From assembly GCF_031844685.1 (NCBI RefSeq), contig NZ_CP134605.1:2810001-2874000 (forward strand): DNA of 64,000 bases, given 5' to 3'. This DNA is from Streptomyces sp. ITFR-21 (GTDB taxonomy: Bacteria > Actinomycetota > Actinomycetes > Streptomycetales > Streptomycetaceae). The notes below the pieces were generated by a model, which saw only the letters and a list, made by a program, of their open reading frames with translations, made no database searches and was not told the DNA's origin. A program made the translations under genes and the position numbers. Below, one piece after another: positions 16,951 through 26,744 of this stretch (position 1 is its first letter; each line of letters begins with the position of its first letter).

Positions 16951-17908
16951 AGCCGCCTCCACAGGCTGTGGACAGCCGGTGCGCGGGCGCCATCGCCGCT
17001 CCGCCCCGCCTCGTCGCCACGTCTGATGTCCGGAAGTCCATGCTGCCACGTGAAGGAGCGCGCGGAGGCGCATGGGGACACCTGGGGGCGACGGGTCGCC
17101 TGTCGGCGGCCGGCGGGGAGGGCCCGTGAGACGAAACGTCTGATTCGCGCCAAGTTCTTCGGCGCAGGCAGTTCTTGATGTGCCGGTGGACCGCCGCCGC
17201 GACGGCCGGGCCGGCGGCGGTCGGCGGTTCGGCGGGGGCCCGCCGGGGCCGGCCGCGGCGGCCGTCGCGCTCGTAGTGTGCTCATGCCGTGACGGTGTGC
17301 CGCCGTAGCGCACCGGCGTCCCGGCCGGCGGGCGACGGCCCGGGAGGCATGTCCCATCCTCCCGGGCCGGTCCGCCGCCCGCGGGGATGGTGGCAACGGA
17401 ACTCCTGGCCCGCCCAACCCCGCCAAGCCGCCTGGCGGGGTCGCGGGCCGACCCACGGGCACCATGCAAGCGCCGCCAGCCCGCCCGGCACAGAGCGCAC
17501 GGCCGGGCGCACGGCCACATATACCGGGAGCACACTCCGGGCCGTGCGCGTGCCGTGCCCGACCGGGCCCGGCCGAGCCCGCGAAGCGCCCTCCCCGGCG
17601 CGCGGTCGCATGAAAGGTCGTCATCCGGCCTGTTCAACTCCCGTATCCAGCAAGCACAATGGCCGGTAAGGGACTGGTTTCCGGCCATCCGGTACAAGCC
17701 TCTTAACGGTCGGGATGCGGCGAACTACGCTGGGTGTACCCGGTTCGCACCCGTACGCGCGACTCGGGTGTCCGGAGCATGCGCCGCACCCGTTGTGACA
17801 GGGCGAACGCGGTGGCTGAATCGGGCTCCAGGGAGGGGCCAACCCCGAACCCCATGACATCACCAGGCCGGCCGGCCTGCCCCCAGCGGCATCACGAGGT
17901 GAACCGCA
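16951..17908. other. Large divergent intergenic region
   Basis: 958 bases between two divergent genes, so it should hold both promoters. Visible structures include a hairpin with arms ATGGCCGG (17659-17666) and CCGGCCAT (17681-17688), and a small one with arms GCGCC/GGCGC near 17148-17166. Long frames across it lack conserved motifs or good ribosome-binding sites and are not annotated. Confidence 0.5.
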
Positions 17909-19324
17909 GTGAACAGAGAACACCGCGGGCCGAACGAGAAACTCGGCACCCTTCTCGCTCTGGCGGGCATCAGCAACGCCGGGCTCGCCCGCCGGGTCAA
18001 CGACCTCGGCGCACAACGGGGTCTGACCCTGCGTTATGACAAGACCTCGGTGGCCCGCTGGGTCGCCAAGGGCATGGTGCCGCAGGGCGCCGCGCCCCAC
18101 CTGATCGCCGCGGCCATCGGCAGCAAGCTCGGCCGGCCCGTGCCGCTGCACGAGATAGGTCTGGCGGACGCCGACCCCGCGCCCGAAGTCGGCCTGGCCT
18201 TCCCGCGGGACGTCGGCGAGGCGGTGAAATCGGCCACCGACCTGTGGCGGTTGGACCTGGCCGGGCGCCGCGGCCCCGGCGGCGGGGGCATCTGGCAGAG
18301 CTTGGCCGGATCTTTCGCAGTGAGCGCTTACGTGACTCCCGCGTCCCGCTGGCTGATCACCCCGGCCGACGCGACGGTGGCCCGTGACGCGCCCGCGCCG
18401 GGCATGGCCCATGTCGGCCACGTGGATGTGACCAAGTTGCGTGAGGCCGCCGAGGACGCCCGCCGATGGGACTCCAAGTACGGCGGCGGCGACTGGCGTT
18501 CGAGCATGGTCCCGGAGTGCCTGCGGGTCGAGGCGGCGCCGCTGCTGCTCGGTTCGTACAGCGACGAGGTGGGCCGCGCGCTGTTCGGCGCCACCGCCGA
18601 ACTCACCCGGCTGGCCGGATGGATGGCCTTCGACACCGGCCAGCAGGAGGCCGCCCAGCGGTACTACATCCAGGCGCTGCGGCTGGCCCGCGCCGCCGCG
18701 GACGTGCCGCTCGGCGGGTACGTGCTCGCGTCGATGTCGCTCCAGGCCACGTACCGCAACTTCGCCGACGAGGGCGTCGACCTCGCGCAGGCCGCCCTGG
18801 AACGCAACCGCGGCCTCGCCACCGCCCGCACCATGAGCTTCTTCCACCTGGTGGAGGCGCGGGCGCACGCCAAGGCCGGCGAGGCCCAGGCGTGCGGCGC
18901 GTCCCTGGCCGCCGCGGAGGCGCTGCTGGAGCGGGCCAGGGAGGGCGACGCCGACCCGAGCTGGCTCGGCTTCTACTCCTACGACCGGCTGGCCGCCGAC
19001 GCCGCCGAGTGCTACCGCGACCTGCGGCTGCCCCGCCAGGCCCAGCGGTTCACCGAGCAGGCGCTGGCCCGCCCCACCGAGGAGTTCGTCCGCTCGCACG
19101 GCCTGCGGCTGGTGGTCTCGGCCGTCGCCGAGCTGGAGTCGGGCAACCTGGACGCGTGCTGCGCGGCCGGGGTCAAGGCGGTGGAGGTCGCCAACCGCAT
19201 CTCCTCGGCCCGCACCACCGAGTACGTACGGGATCTGCTGCACCGCCTGGAGCCGTACAACGACGAGCCGCGGGTGCTCGAACTCCGCGAGCGGGCCCGC
19301 CCGTTGCTGGCGGCGCCGGCGTAA
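17909..19324 (+). CDS. NsdA-like TPR transcriptional regulator
   Basis: 471 residues. The N-terminal 75 contain a helix-turn-helix-like segment ([20 protein letters not shown]) and a basic stretch. The rest is alpha-helical with tetratricopeptide-like repeats (for example [18 protein letters not shown] and [11 protein letters not shown]). This layout matches the NsdA family of Streptomyces, in which NsdA represses sporulation and antibiotic production; whether this copy is the NsdA orthologue or a paralogue is not decided. GTG at 17909 has CGAGGTGA upstream. It is transcribed away from the asparagine-synthetase-like gene. Confidence 0.75.
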   Translation: MNREHRGPNEKLGTLLALAGISNAGLARRVNDLGAQRGLTLRYDKTSVARWVAKGMVPQGAAPHLIAAAIGSKLGRPVPLHEIGLADADPAPEVGLAFPRDVGEAVKSATDLWRLDLAGRRGPGGGGIWQSLAGSFAVSAYVTPASRWLITPADATVARDAPAPGMAHVGHVDVTKLREAAEDARRWDSKYGGGDWRSSMVPECLRVEAAPLLLGSYSDEVGRALFGATAELTRLAGWMAFDTGQQEAAQRYYIQALRLARAAADVPLGGYVLASMSLQATYRNFADEGVDLAQAALERNRGLATARTMSFFHLVEARAHAKAGEAQACGASLAAAEALLERAREGDADPSWLGFYSYDRLAADAAECYRDLRLPRQAQRFTEQALARPTEEFVRSHGLRLVVSAVAELESGNLDACCAAGVKAVEVANRISSARTTEYVRDLLHRLEPYNDEPRVLELRERARPLLAAPA

Positions 19325-19437
19325 CCGCCCGTCGGCCGACGGTGCTTCCCGACTGCCGGCCGGCCCGGACCGGGCACGGCCCAACCCCCGGCCCGCCCGC
19401 TCCCGACGCCGGCGGTCGGCTGCCGGCTGCCGGCGGT

Positions 19438-19492
19438 CGGCTACCGGCTACCGGCTACCGACGTCCCGCAGCCCGTACCCCGTACCCCGTAC
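19438..19492. repeat. Two adjacent 7-bp tandem arrays
   Basis: CGGCTAC occurs three times in tandem from 19438 and CCCGTAC three times in tandem from 19472. The arrays lie in the 318-base gap before lhgO, which otherwise shows no gene. A relaxed version of the first array (CGGCTGC, CGGCGGT) precedes it. Confidence 0.85.
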
Positions 19493-19642
19493 CCCGCCGA
19501 CCGCTGGACTGCCGGAGGCCGGGAGCCGGGGAGCCCGGGGCCGGAGGCCGTACCCGCCGCAACCCAGCAGGTCGCGGCACCCGCCATACTCCGGAAGGGA
19601 GAAGAAGACCCCCGACCCGCACCCATGGAGGAACCGCAGACG

Positions 19643-20851
19643 ATGAGCCGCCCCCTGACCGACTTCACCGTGATCGGCGCCGGCATCGTCGGCCTGGCGA
19701 CGGCGTACGCGCTGCTCAAGGCGGCACCCGAGGCGACCCTCACCGTGATCGAGAAGGAGGCCGCGCCCGCCCGCCACCAGACCGGCCGCAACAGCGGGGT
19801 CATCCACAGCGGCATCTACTACCGTCCGGGCAGCCTCAAGGCCCGCTACGCGCTGGCCGGTTCCGCCGAGACGCCGCGTTTCGCCGCCGAGCACGGCGTC
19901 CCGTACGAGATCACCGGCAAACTGATCGTGGCCACCGGCGCCGCCGAACTCCCCCGGCTGCACGCCCTCGTCCAGCGCGGGCGCGAACACGGCCTGACGG
20001 TACGCGAACTCGGGCCGGCCCAGATCGCCGAGTACGAGCCGGAGGTGGCCGGGCTGGCCGCCATCCACGTCGGCTCCACCGGCATCTGCGACTTCGGCGC
20101 GGTCGCCGCGGTCCTCGCCCGCCTGGTCACCGAGGCGGGCGGCACGATCGTCTACGGGGAGCGGGTCACCGCGATCGAGCGGGCCGCGGACGACGAGGTC
20201 GCGGTACGGACCGGCGCGGCGACGTACCGCACGCGGGTGCTGATCAACTGCGCCGGCCTGCACAGCGACCGCGTCGCGCGGCTGGCCGGCACCGACCCGG
20301 GGATGCGGATCGTGCCCTTCCGGGGCGAGTTCTACGAGCTGGTGCCGGCGCGGCGCGCGCTGGTCCGGGGGCTGGTGTACCCGGTCCCCGACCCCGACTT
20401 CCCGTTCCTCGGCGTGCATCTGACCCGGGACGTGCACGGCGGGGTGCACCTGGGCCCGAACGCCGTTCCCGCGCTGGCCCGCGAGGGCTACCGGCGCCGC
20501 ACCGTACGGCTGGGCGACCTCGCGGACACGGCCGCCTTCCCCGGCACCTGGCGGATCGCCCGCCGGCACTGGCGGCACGAGGTCGGCGAGGTCCGCCGCT
20601 CGCTGTCCAAACGCGCCTTCACCGCCGACGCCCGCCGGCTGCTGCCCGCGCTGCGCCCGGCGGACCTGACACCGGCGCCGGCCGGGGTACGCGCCCAGGC
20701 CGTGCTGCCCGACGGGACACTGGTGGACGACTTCCTGTTCGGCGGCTCCGGCCCCTTCGTCCACGTCCTGAACGCGCCTTCCCCGGCGGCGACGGCGGCG
20801 CTCCCGATCGGCCGCGAGGTGGCACGGCGGGCGCTGGAGGCCGCCGGATGA
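19643..20851 (+). CDS. lhgO: L-2-hydroxyglutarate oxidase
   Basis: 402 residues. The FAD-binding Rossmann motif is at the N-terminus (FTVIGAGIVGLATAYAL). The family-typical block HQTGRNSGVIHSGIYYRPGSLKA follows closely, then the VIDFG-like segment GICDFGAVAAVLA, NCAGLHSDRVA, and a C-terminal substrate domain ending in FVHVLNAPSPAATAALPIG. The enzyme oxidises the metabolic by-product L-2-hydroxyglutarate to 2-oxoglutarate. The start at 19643 was chosen because GGAGGAA lies 9 bases upstream; an in-frame ATG at 19625 overlaps that site. Confidence 0.92.
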   Translation: MSRPLTDFTVIGAGIVGLATAYALLKAAPEATLTVIEKEAAPARHQTGRNSGVIHSGIYYRPGSLKARYALAGSAETPRFAAEHGVPYEITGKLIVATGAAELPRLHALVQRGREHGLTVRELGPAQIAEYEPEVAGLAAIHVGSTGICDFGAVAAVLARLVTEAGGTIVYGERVTAIERAADDEVAVRTGAATYRTRVLINCAGLHSDRVARLAGTDPGMRIVPFRGEFYELVPARRALVRGLVYPVPDPDFPFLGVHLTRDVHGGVHLGPNAVPALAREGYRRRTVRLGDLADTAAFPGTWRIARRHWRHEVGEVRRSLSKRAFTADARRLLPALRPADLTPAPAGVRAQAVLPDGTLVDDFLFGGSGPFVHVLNAPSPAATAALPIGREVARRALEAAG

Positions 20852-21260
20852 GGTCGCCTTGCCGGCGGGCCCCCGCGGTGGGCGGTTCGGCCACCGCGCA
20901 GGGCCGTACCGCGGCGGACGGCAGCCGGGGGCCGGCGACCGGTACCGGCAGCCGCTGACGGCCGGAGGCCGGCGGCAGCCCGGGGCCCTCCCGTGTCCGC
21001 CGCCCGCCGGCCGCCGGCCGCCGGGCCCGCCACCCGTACCCGCCCGCATGCGCACCGGTGCGCACCCGGCGATCCCGCGCCGGCGCCCCCACCCGTCCGG
21101 ATGGGCACCACTCCGCGCCCGCCGACCCGCAGCAACCCCCTCCCGTACCCGCCGACCCGCACCCACACCGGCACCCGCTCCCGCCCACGCCCACGCCCCC
21201 GCCCACGCCCGTACCGCATCCGACGACCCGCAGCGGCGGACCCGTACACTTGAGCGCATC
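20852..21260. other. Intergenic region with short-period repeats
   Basis: 409 bases between lhgO and trmB. It contains about three copies of the 7-mer CCGCCGG near 21000-21025 and a run of CGCCCA-like 6-mers near 21180-21215. No gene is supported. The trmB promoter should lie here. Confidence 0.55.
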
Positions 21261-21995
21261 GTGTCCAGTACCCCCACCTCGGTGAAGTTCCCCGCGGGCC
21301 CCGCAGCCGACCCGGCCGGTTCGCGTGGTGAGCACCGCATCCGTTCCTTCCACGCGCGGCGCGGCCGGATCACGCAGGCGCAGGCCGCGGCGATCGAGCG
21401 GCTGTGGGAGCGGTGGGGCGTGGAGCTGGACGGCGCCCCGCTCGACCCGGCCGCACTCTTCGGCCCCGCCGGTCTGCCCGTGGTCGTGGAGATCGGTTTC
21501 GGCATGGGCGACGCCACCGCCGCGATGGCCGCCGCCGACCCCGGCACCGGCATCCTCGCGGTGGACGTGCACACGCCCGGCCAGGGCCATCTGCTCGCGC
21601 TCGCCGACCGGGCCGGACTGACCAACGTACGGGTGGCCAACGGCGACGCGGTCATACTGCTGCGCGACATGCTGCCGCCCGCGTCCCTGTCCGGCCTGCG
21701 CGCCTTCTTCCCCGACCCCTGGCCCAAGGGCAAGCACCACAAGCGACGGCTGATCCAGCCCGCCTTCCTCGCCCTGGTCACGCCGCTGCTGCGGCCCGGC
21801 GCGGTGGTGCACTGCGCGACGGACTGGGAGCCGTACGCCGACCAGATGCTGGAGGTGCTGAGCGCGGCGCCGGGGCTGGTCAACCGCTACGACGGCTTCG
21901 CGCCGCGGCCGGACTTCCGCCCGCTGACGAAGTTCGAGCGGCAGGGACTGGCGAAGGGGCACGTGGTGCGGGACCTGCTCTTCACCCGGGCCTGA
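21261..21995 (+). CDS. trmB: tRNA (guanine-N7-)-methyltransferase
   Basis: 244 residues. The SAM-binding motif is VVEIGFGMGDATAAMA, followed by ILAVDVHTPGQGHLL, the signature FFPDPWPKGKHHKRRLIQ, and a C-terminal TKFERQGLAKGH. The enzyme makes m7G46 in the variable loop of tRNAs. GTG at 21261 begins the family-like N-terminus; the longer open frame upstream is Pro/Arg-rich and not conserved in type. PrsW follows 56 bases downstream. Confidence 0.95.
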   Translation: MSSTPTSVKFPAGPAADPAGSRGEHRIRSFHARRGRITQAQAAAIERLWERWGVELDGAPLDPAALFGPAGLPVVVEIGFGMGDATAAMAAADPGTGILAVDVHTPGQGHLLALADRAGLTNVRVANGDAVILLRDMLPPASLSGLRAFFPDPWPKGKHHKRRLIQPAFLALVTPLLRPGAVVHCATDWEPYADQMLEVLSAAPGLVNRYDGFAPRPDFRPLTKFERQGLAKGHVVRDLLFTRA

Positions 21996-22051
21996 CCCCG
22001 TACACACCCTCGCGTACGGGTGGTTGCTGCCCGTACTGTCTACAGGTGTCC

Positions 22052-23770
22052 ATGTACTCGCCTTCATCGGATTCGTCCGATTCGACCGCCGTCTCCGTCA
22101 CGGGCGAACCGGAGGCCGCGGCCTTGGCTGAGCCGGGAGCGGGATCGGCGCCCGGGGGCGCCGCGCAGACGTCCGGTTCCGGGCCCGCGCCCGCGCCTGG
22201 AACCGGGCAGCCACCGGGCACACGGCCGACTCCCAGCACGTTGCCAGGTCCGGGCCCAGGTCCAGGCCCAGGCCCGAGTCCGGGCCCGGGTCCAGGCCCG
22301 AGTCCGGGCCCAGGTCCAGGCACGCGGCCGACCCCCGGCCCCCAGCCTGCCGTCGGCTCATGGCCGACGCCCGGCGCCCCGCCGACCTCCGACGTGTGGC
22401 CGGCCCCCGGCACGGCCCTCGCCCCCGCGCCCGTGCCCGCGCCCGCCCCCGTGGCCCCCACCGTCACCGACACCCCCGCGTCCGCCTGGCTCTCCCTACC
22501 GCGCCGCTCCATCTGGGAGAGCAAGGCCGTACGGACCGGCGCGCTGTTCACCGCCCTCGCCGTATGCGGTGTGATCATCCTCGCGCTGGTGCGGCAGCAC
22601 ATAGGTACCGGACCGTTCCTGATCGGCCTACTGCTGGCGATCCTGCCGGTGCCGCTGCTGCTGTGGGCGTTCCTGTGGCTGGACCACGTGGCGCCGGCCC
22701 CCTGGCAGAACGTGGTCTTCGCCATCGCCTGGGGCGCGTGCGCCGCGACCCTGGTGGCGATCTTCGCCAACGAGTACGGGGAGAAGCTGGTCTCCTCGGC
22801 GTTCTCCGGTACGCCGTCCCAATCCGACCACTGGAGCGCGACGTTCGTGGCGCCGCTGGTGGAGGAGACGGCGAAGGGCACGGCGGTGCTGCTGCTGTTC
22901 CTCTTCCGGCGCCGGGCGTTCGCGTCGATCGTGGACGGCATCGTGCTCAGCGGGCTGGCGGCGGCGGGCTTCGCGTTCACCGAGAACATCCTCTACCTGG
23001 GTACGGCGGTCAACGAGGACCGCGACCTCGGATCGACCGTGCTCGGTTCGACGACCGCGGCGACCTTCTTCGTACGCGTCCTGATGACGCCCTTCGCGCA
23101 CCCGCTCTTCACCTCCATGACCGGCATCGGCTTCGCCGTCGCGGCGACCGTGCGGCCCGGCCGCCGCTGGCGCTGGCGCTGGGCGCCGCCGCTGGCGGGC
23201 TGGCTGCTCGCGATGGTGCTGCACGGCACCTGGAACGGGTCCTCCCTCACCTCCCCGGGCACCTTCCTGACGGTCTACGTGACGGTGATGCTGCCCGCCT
23301 TCGGCCTCGTCGTCTGGCTCGCCTTCTGGGCCCGCTCCAACGAACTGCGCACCATCCGCACCCACCTGCCCGTCTACGCCGCCGCCGGCTGGCTGGCCCT
23401 TTCCGAACCCGCCGCCCTGGGCTCCATGAGCGTCCGCGCCACCGCCCGCCGCGAGACCCGCCGCTTCCACGGCGACGCGGCGGCCCGCGCGGTCCGCGAC
23501 TACACCGCCTTCGCCACCCGCCTCGCCTTCCTCCGCGCCGCCGCCACCCGTGGCGCCCCCACCCCCGACTTCGCCACCCGCGAGTCCGAGCTCCTCCACC
23601 ACCTCTGGTCCCTCAAACCCTGGGGCCGGCCCGCCCTCCTCGCCGCCGCCCTCCCCCCGCCACCCCCGTTCTTCCCCCCGCCCCGCACCCCCCGCTGGGG
23701 CCCGCCGCCGCCCTACTACCGACCGCCGACGACCTACGCGCCGCCGCCGACGGCGGGCAGGCGCCTGTGA
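22052..23770 (+). CDS. PrsW-family intramembrane metalloprotease with Gly/Pro-rich N-terminus
   Basis: 572 residues. The first 150 residues are Pro/Gly/Ala-rich with a long run of PGPGPGPSPGPG-type repeats. The membrane domain has about seven hydrophobic helices and all three PrsW signatures: EETAK, FAFTEN and HGTWN. Family members such as B. subtilis PrsW cleave anti-sigma factors in the membrane; the target here is unknown. A Pro-rich C-terminal tail follows. ATG at 22052 or the in-frame GTG at 22046 could start translation. Placement after trmB suggests cotranscription but not a shared function. Confidence 0.85.
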   Translation: MYSPSSDSSDSTAVSVTGEPEAAALAEPGAGSAPGGAAQTSGSGPAPAPGTGQPPGTRPTPSTLPGPGPGPGPGPSPGPGPGPSPGPGPGTRPTPGPQPAVGSWPTPGAPPTSDVWPAPGTALAPAPVPAPAPVAPTVTDTPASAWLSLPRRSIWESKAVRTGALFTALAVCGVIILALVRQHIGTGPFLIGLLLAILPVPLLLWAFLWLDHVAPAPWQNVVFAIAWGACAATLVAIFANEYGEKLVSSAFSGTPSQSDHWSATFVAPLVEETAKGTAVLLLFLFRRRAFASIVDGIVLSGLAAAGFAFTENILYLGTAVNEDRDLGSTVLGSTTAATFFVRVLMTPFAHPLFTSMTGIGFAVAATVRPGRRWRWRWAPPLAGWLLAMVLHGTWNGSSLTSPGTFLTVYVTVMLPAFGLVVWLAFWARSNELRTIRTHLPVYAAAGWLALSEPAALGSMSVRATARRETRRFHGDAAARAVRDYTAFATRLAFLRAAATRGAPTPDFATRESELLHHLWSLKPWGRPALLAAALPPPPPFFPPPRTPRWGPPPPYYRPPTTYAPPPTAGRRL

Positions 23771-24230
23771 TCCGCGACCCGGCCCACAGGATCGACGTGC
23801 CCGGCCCCAAGCAAGCGGACGATCGGGCAACCGGCCGACGGCACGGCTCGGGCGACCTGCGGCAACCGCGAGAGTAGTTCCCCGGTGGGGGATTGATTCC
23901 CCTGATGGGTTCGATCTGGAGAAGAGGTTGGGGCGCTGTAACACTCTGGGCTTGACGGGCTCGCGCTGGTCCTCGGGGCGGGGGAAGGCGTCGGGGGGGG
24001 ATCGCGGAGTCGTCGCCGTGTCACCGTCTGGTTGCCCGGGGGCCGGCGACGGCGGAGCGGTGCGCCGGCGGGGCGGGGCGGCGTGCCGGAGGGGCGTCCG
24101 TCGGGCGTGCGGCGGCGGTTCGCCGGGGCCGTGGGCCGCGAGGTCTGTCGGCGAACCGGCCGCCGGGGGAAGCGCGGCGGGCGGGGAAGCGTGGGAGCGG
24201 CGGGGGTGGTAGGGACGGCGGGGCGCGGGC
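23771..24230. other. Intergenic region, no gene seen
   Basis: 460 bases. A small inverted repeat GGGGGATTGATTCCCC at 23889-23904 is the only clear structure. The region shows no supported reading frame. Confidence 0.5.
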
Positions 24231-24663
24231 GTGCCGGGCGCCGTGGCGTACGGGACGGAGCCGCGGGCCCGGTGGCCGGTGGCGGACCGGCAGGCCATGC
24301 GGGCATTGCGGGCGCGGGCGCGGGCCCGGATGGATCCGGTGGACCTGGGGCTCGGGCCGCGGACCGATCCGCGGGGCCGGGAAGGTCGCCGGGCTGACGC
24401 ACAAGCACATGACGCGGCTGCTGGGCCGCCCCGAGCACAAGTACGGCTACGTGGAGCGCGGCGAACTCGCCCCTCTGGGGACCGAGGTACTGGCGCCGAT
24501 CGCCCGGATCCTGCGTCTGTCGGACCGCGAGTGGGAGGCCCTGGTGCTGTACGCGACCGGGCTGCCGCCGGCGTACGCGCTGGACCCGCGGGTGGGGAGG
24601 GCGGTGCCGCGGCCGTGGGAGCGGGTGCGGCGGGGCCCTTCGGGGTGCCGGGCGGGCGGCTGA
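24231..24663 (+). pseudogene. XRE-type helix-turn-helix regulator broken by a frameshift
   Basis: The N-terminal part of the domain is encoded in one frame (RALRARARARMDPVDLGLG then TDPRGR, to about 24380). The rest is in another frame from about 24382 (KVAGLTHKHMTRLLG, then YGYVERGEL and LREWEALVLYATGLPP-like sequence, to 24663). Joined, they match the N-terminal DNA-binding domain of MmyB-like actinobacterial regulators. The shift lies in the G/C-rich stretch 24370-24384. The C-terminal ligand-binding half of that family is absent, so it is both frameshifted and short. A sequencing error in the G run is possible. Confidence 0.6.
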
Positions 24664-24980
24664 TGTTCGTCCTCTTCGACCGCGCGGGTCCGCCGCCGGC
24701 CCGCCCCCCGATACACGCGCCCGCCCGCAGGTCCGTCGACCCGCAGGACCAGGGCCTGTCGCCCGGTTCTCCCGCGGGCGGCCGGAGTCGGGGTCCCGCG
24801 CGGGCGGCTGCGAGACGCAGGAGCGAGGCGGCGTGGTGCGGCGCCGACCGGCTGCGAGACGCAGGAAGCGGGCGACGTAGTGTGGCGTCGACCGACGAGA
24901 GCGCGGCAGGTGCGCGTGCCGGGCCCCGCGACGCCGCGGAGGTCCCGACGGCAGGCCGCGGACGTGAGGAGGGCAAGGGT

Positions 24981-25286
24981 ATGGCTGGGGTGTCGGCGAG
25001 TGTCGTGGCCGCGGGCGGTCTGATCGGCGGGTACGGGGTGGCCCGGTGGACGAAGCGGCGCGAGCTGGGCGGCGTGGCGCTGGCGGCGGCGGGCGCGGTG
25101 GCGGCGCGGGAGTGGAAGCGGCAGGCCGGGCTCGGCGCCGCAGCCGGCCTCACCGGCGCCTACCTCGCCGCTTTCGCGGGCGCCCATCCGCTGGCGAAGA
25201 AGGTCGGCTCGTGGCCGGCGGTGTTCGCCGTGGCGGGCGGCGTGGCCGCCGCGTCCTGGGCGGTCGCGGGCCGCGGCGGGGAGTAG
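24981..25286 (+). CDS. Small membrane protein of unknown function
   Basis: 101 residues with three hydrophobic segments (about residues 5-20, 28-45 and 50-95 in two parts) separated by basic turns such as ARWTKRRELG and AREWKRQAG. GAGGAGGG lies upstream of the ATG. No family was recognised; it is inferred to be an integral membrane protein. Longer upstream frames are Arg/Pro-rich and not credible. Confidence 0.7.
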   Translation: MAGVSASVVAAGGLIGGYGVARWTKRRELGGVALAAAGAVAAREWKRQAGLGAAAGLTGAYLAAFAGAHPLAKKVGSWPAVFAVAGGVAAASWAVAGRGGE

Positions 25287-25633
25287 TGCGGGGGCGCTCC
25301 GCGGGCGGACGTTACGGGGGTGGGCGGCAACGAGTGCCGGTACGTACGCCGGTTGCGCGTCCCCCAACACCGGGGCGCCCGGCTCCGTACGGCTGACGCG
25401 CCCGGCTCCGTACCACCGCCCGTACGGCTGACGCGACCGCCGCCGCCGGCGCCACGCCGCCCGGCTCGCGCCGCCCGGTCCACCGGGTCACTGGGCAAAG
25501 CAGTGCCGGCGGCGGCTCAGCGCCCACTGCTCTGGCGCAATGCCCCGCGCCCCGCGCCCCGCGCCCCGCGGCCCATGCCCCGCGGCCAGCGCAGGCACCG
25601 GCCCGGCCCCGCGGCCAGCGGCCCCGCGGACCG
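25287..25633. other. Intergenic region between convergent genes
   Basis: 347 bases. A run of CGCCCCG-like units (25550-25585) is the main feature; it may fold but is not a clean terminator. No gene is seen. Confidence 0.5.
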
Positions 25634-26719
25634 TCAGACCTCGACCCCGTGCTGTCCCAGCCACGGCAGCGGGTCCACCGCGTCGCCGCCGCCGGGCCGT
25701 ACCTCCAGGTGGAGATGGGGGTTCGGGACGTTCCCGGTCGCGCCCACGCGGCCGATCGTGTCGCCGGTGGTGACCGGGCCGGCGGTGACGACCATCGTCG
25801 AGAGGTGGCAGTACCACACCTCGGTGGCGTCATCGAGGGTGACCACGACCCGGTAGCCGTAGGAACCCGCCCAGCCGGCCGAGCTGACCGTGCCGCCGTG
25901 GACGGCGTGCACCGGGGTGCCGGTCGGGGCGTCGAAGTCCTGGCCGACGTGGATGTTGCCCCAGGGGTCGGTCTCGCCGTAGCCGGCGGTGAGGGTGTAG
26001 CAGCTGACCGGCTTGAGGTAGGAGGCGGCCAGGCGGGTGAGCCGGTCGGCCTCGGCCTGGGCGGCGGCTTCCGCGTCGGCCTTCGCCTTGGCCTCGGCCG
26101 CGGCCTTCGCCGCGGCGGCCTGCTCGCGGACCTTCCGCGCGGCCGCGGCGCGGGCGGCCTGTTCGGCTGCGGCCCGCTCGGCGGCCTCGCGCTCGGCGCG
26201 GGCGACGGCCTCGCGGGCCTGGGTGGCCTCGCCGACGACGCGGTTGAGCAGTGCCTCGCCGGGGTCGGGCACCCGGGCCGCGTGCTGCGCGGGGGTTTGC
26301 GGCTCGGCGGCGGGCTGCGCGGCGACCGCCGCGGCGTCGGGGGCCGCGGCCGCGGCGGGCAGCGCGTCCGGTACGGAGATCGGCGCCGTCACGGCGCCGT
26401 CGGGCGCCGCGACCGCCGTGGCCACCCCGCCCGCGCCGACCGCGGCCATCGCCGCCATGCCGAGGACCGCGGACCCGCGGGACAGGTTCCGCTGCCGGGG
26501 CACGGGCACGGCGGCGGGGAGCGGAAGGGGGAGCGGCTGCGGCGCGCCGCGCGGGTCCCGGGCGGCCGGCTCGCCGGCGGGGAAGCGGTCGGGAAGGCCC
26601 GCGGAGTCGGTCAGGCGGGCGGGAAGGCCGCCGGAGAACTCAGCGGGGAACTCGTCCCACTCCCGGGCCGGTTCGGCCTCGGGCCGGGCAGGTGCGTAGG
26701 CAGGCTGGTTCGACGCCAC
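25634..26719 (-). CDS. M23-family peptidoglycan metallopeptidase under riboswitch control
   Basis: 361 residues. After an acidic Pro-rich N-terminus there is a hydrophobic segment (about residues 85-105), an Ala/Glu/Lys/Arg coiled coil (about 165-225) and a C-terminal M23 (LytM) domain. Zinc-site motifs are complete: HVGQDFDAPTGTPVHA, WYCHLS and PHLHLEV. The coiled coil is typical of hydrolases or activators that work on peptidoglycan during growth or division. GTG at 26719 has AAAGGAG upstream. The c-di-AMP riboswitch immediately upstream links its expression to that second messenger, as is known for cell-wall hydrolases of Streptomyces. Confidence 0.92.
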   Translation of the reverse strand: MASNQPAYAPARPEAEPAREWDEFPAEFSGGLPARLTDSAGLPDRFPAGEPAARDPRGAPQPLPLPLPAAVPVPRQRNLSRGSAVLGMAAMAAVGAGGVATAVAAPDGAVTAPISVPDALPAAAAAPDAAAVAAQPAAEPQTPAQHAARVPDPGEALLNRVVGEATQAREAVARAEREAAERAAAEQAARAAAARKVREQAAAAKAAAEAKAKADAEAAAQAEADRLTRLAASYLKPVSCYTLTAGYGETDPWGNIHVGQDFDAPTGTPVHAVHGGTVSSAGWAGSYGYRVVVTLDDATEVWYCHLSTMVVTAGPVTTGDTIGRVGATGNVPNPHLHLEVRPGGGDAVDPLPWLGQHGVEV

Positions 26720-26744
26720 GGCGGGCGCACTCCTTTCCTTCCCT

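Noticed and set aside
16951..17697. N-terminal extension of the asparagine-synthetase-like protein
   Set aside because: A ribosome-binding site GGAGG lies directly before ATG 16950, and the upstream residues are low-complexity Arg/Pro/Ala.
22052..22500. Separate collagen-like protein in the Gly/Pro-rich region
   Set aside because: The repeats are Pro-Gly dipeptides without the Gly-X-Y triplet and continue in frame into the PrsW membrane domain.
24660..24980. Upstream extension of the small membrane protein at 24981
   Set aside because: The open frame is Arg/Pro/Ala-rich without motifs, while a good ribosome-binding site precedes ATG 24981.
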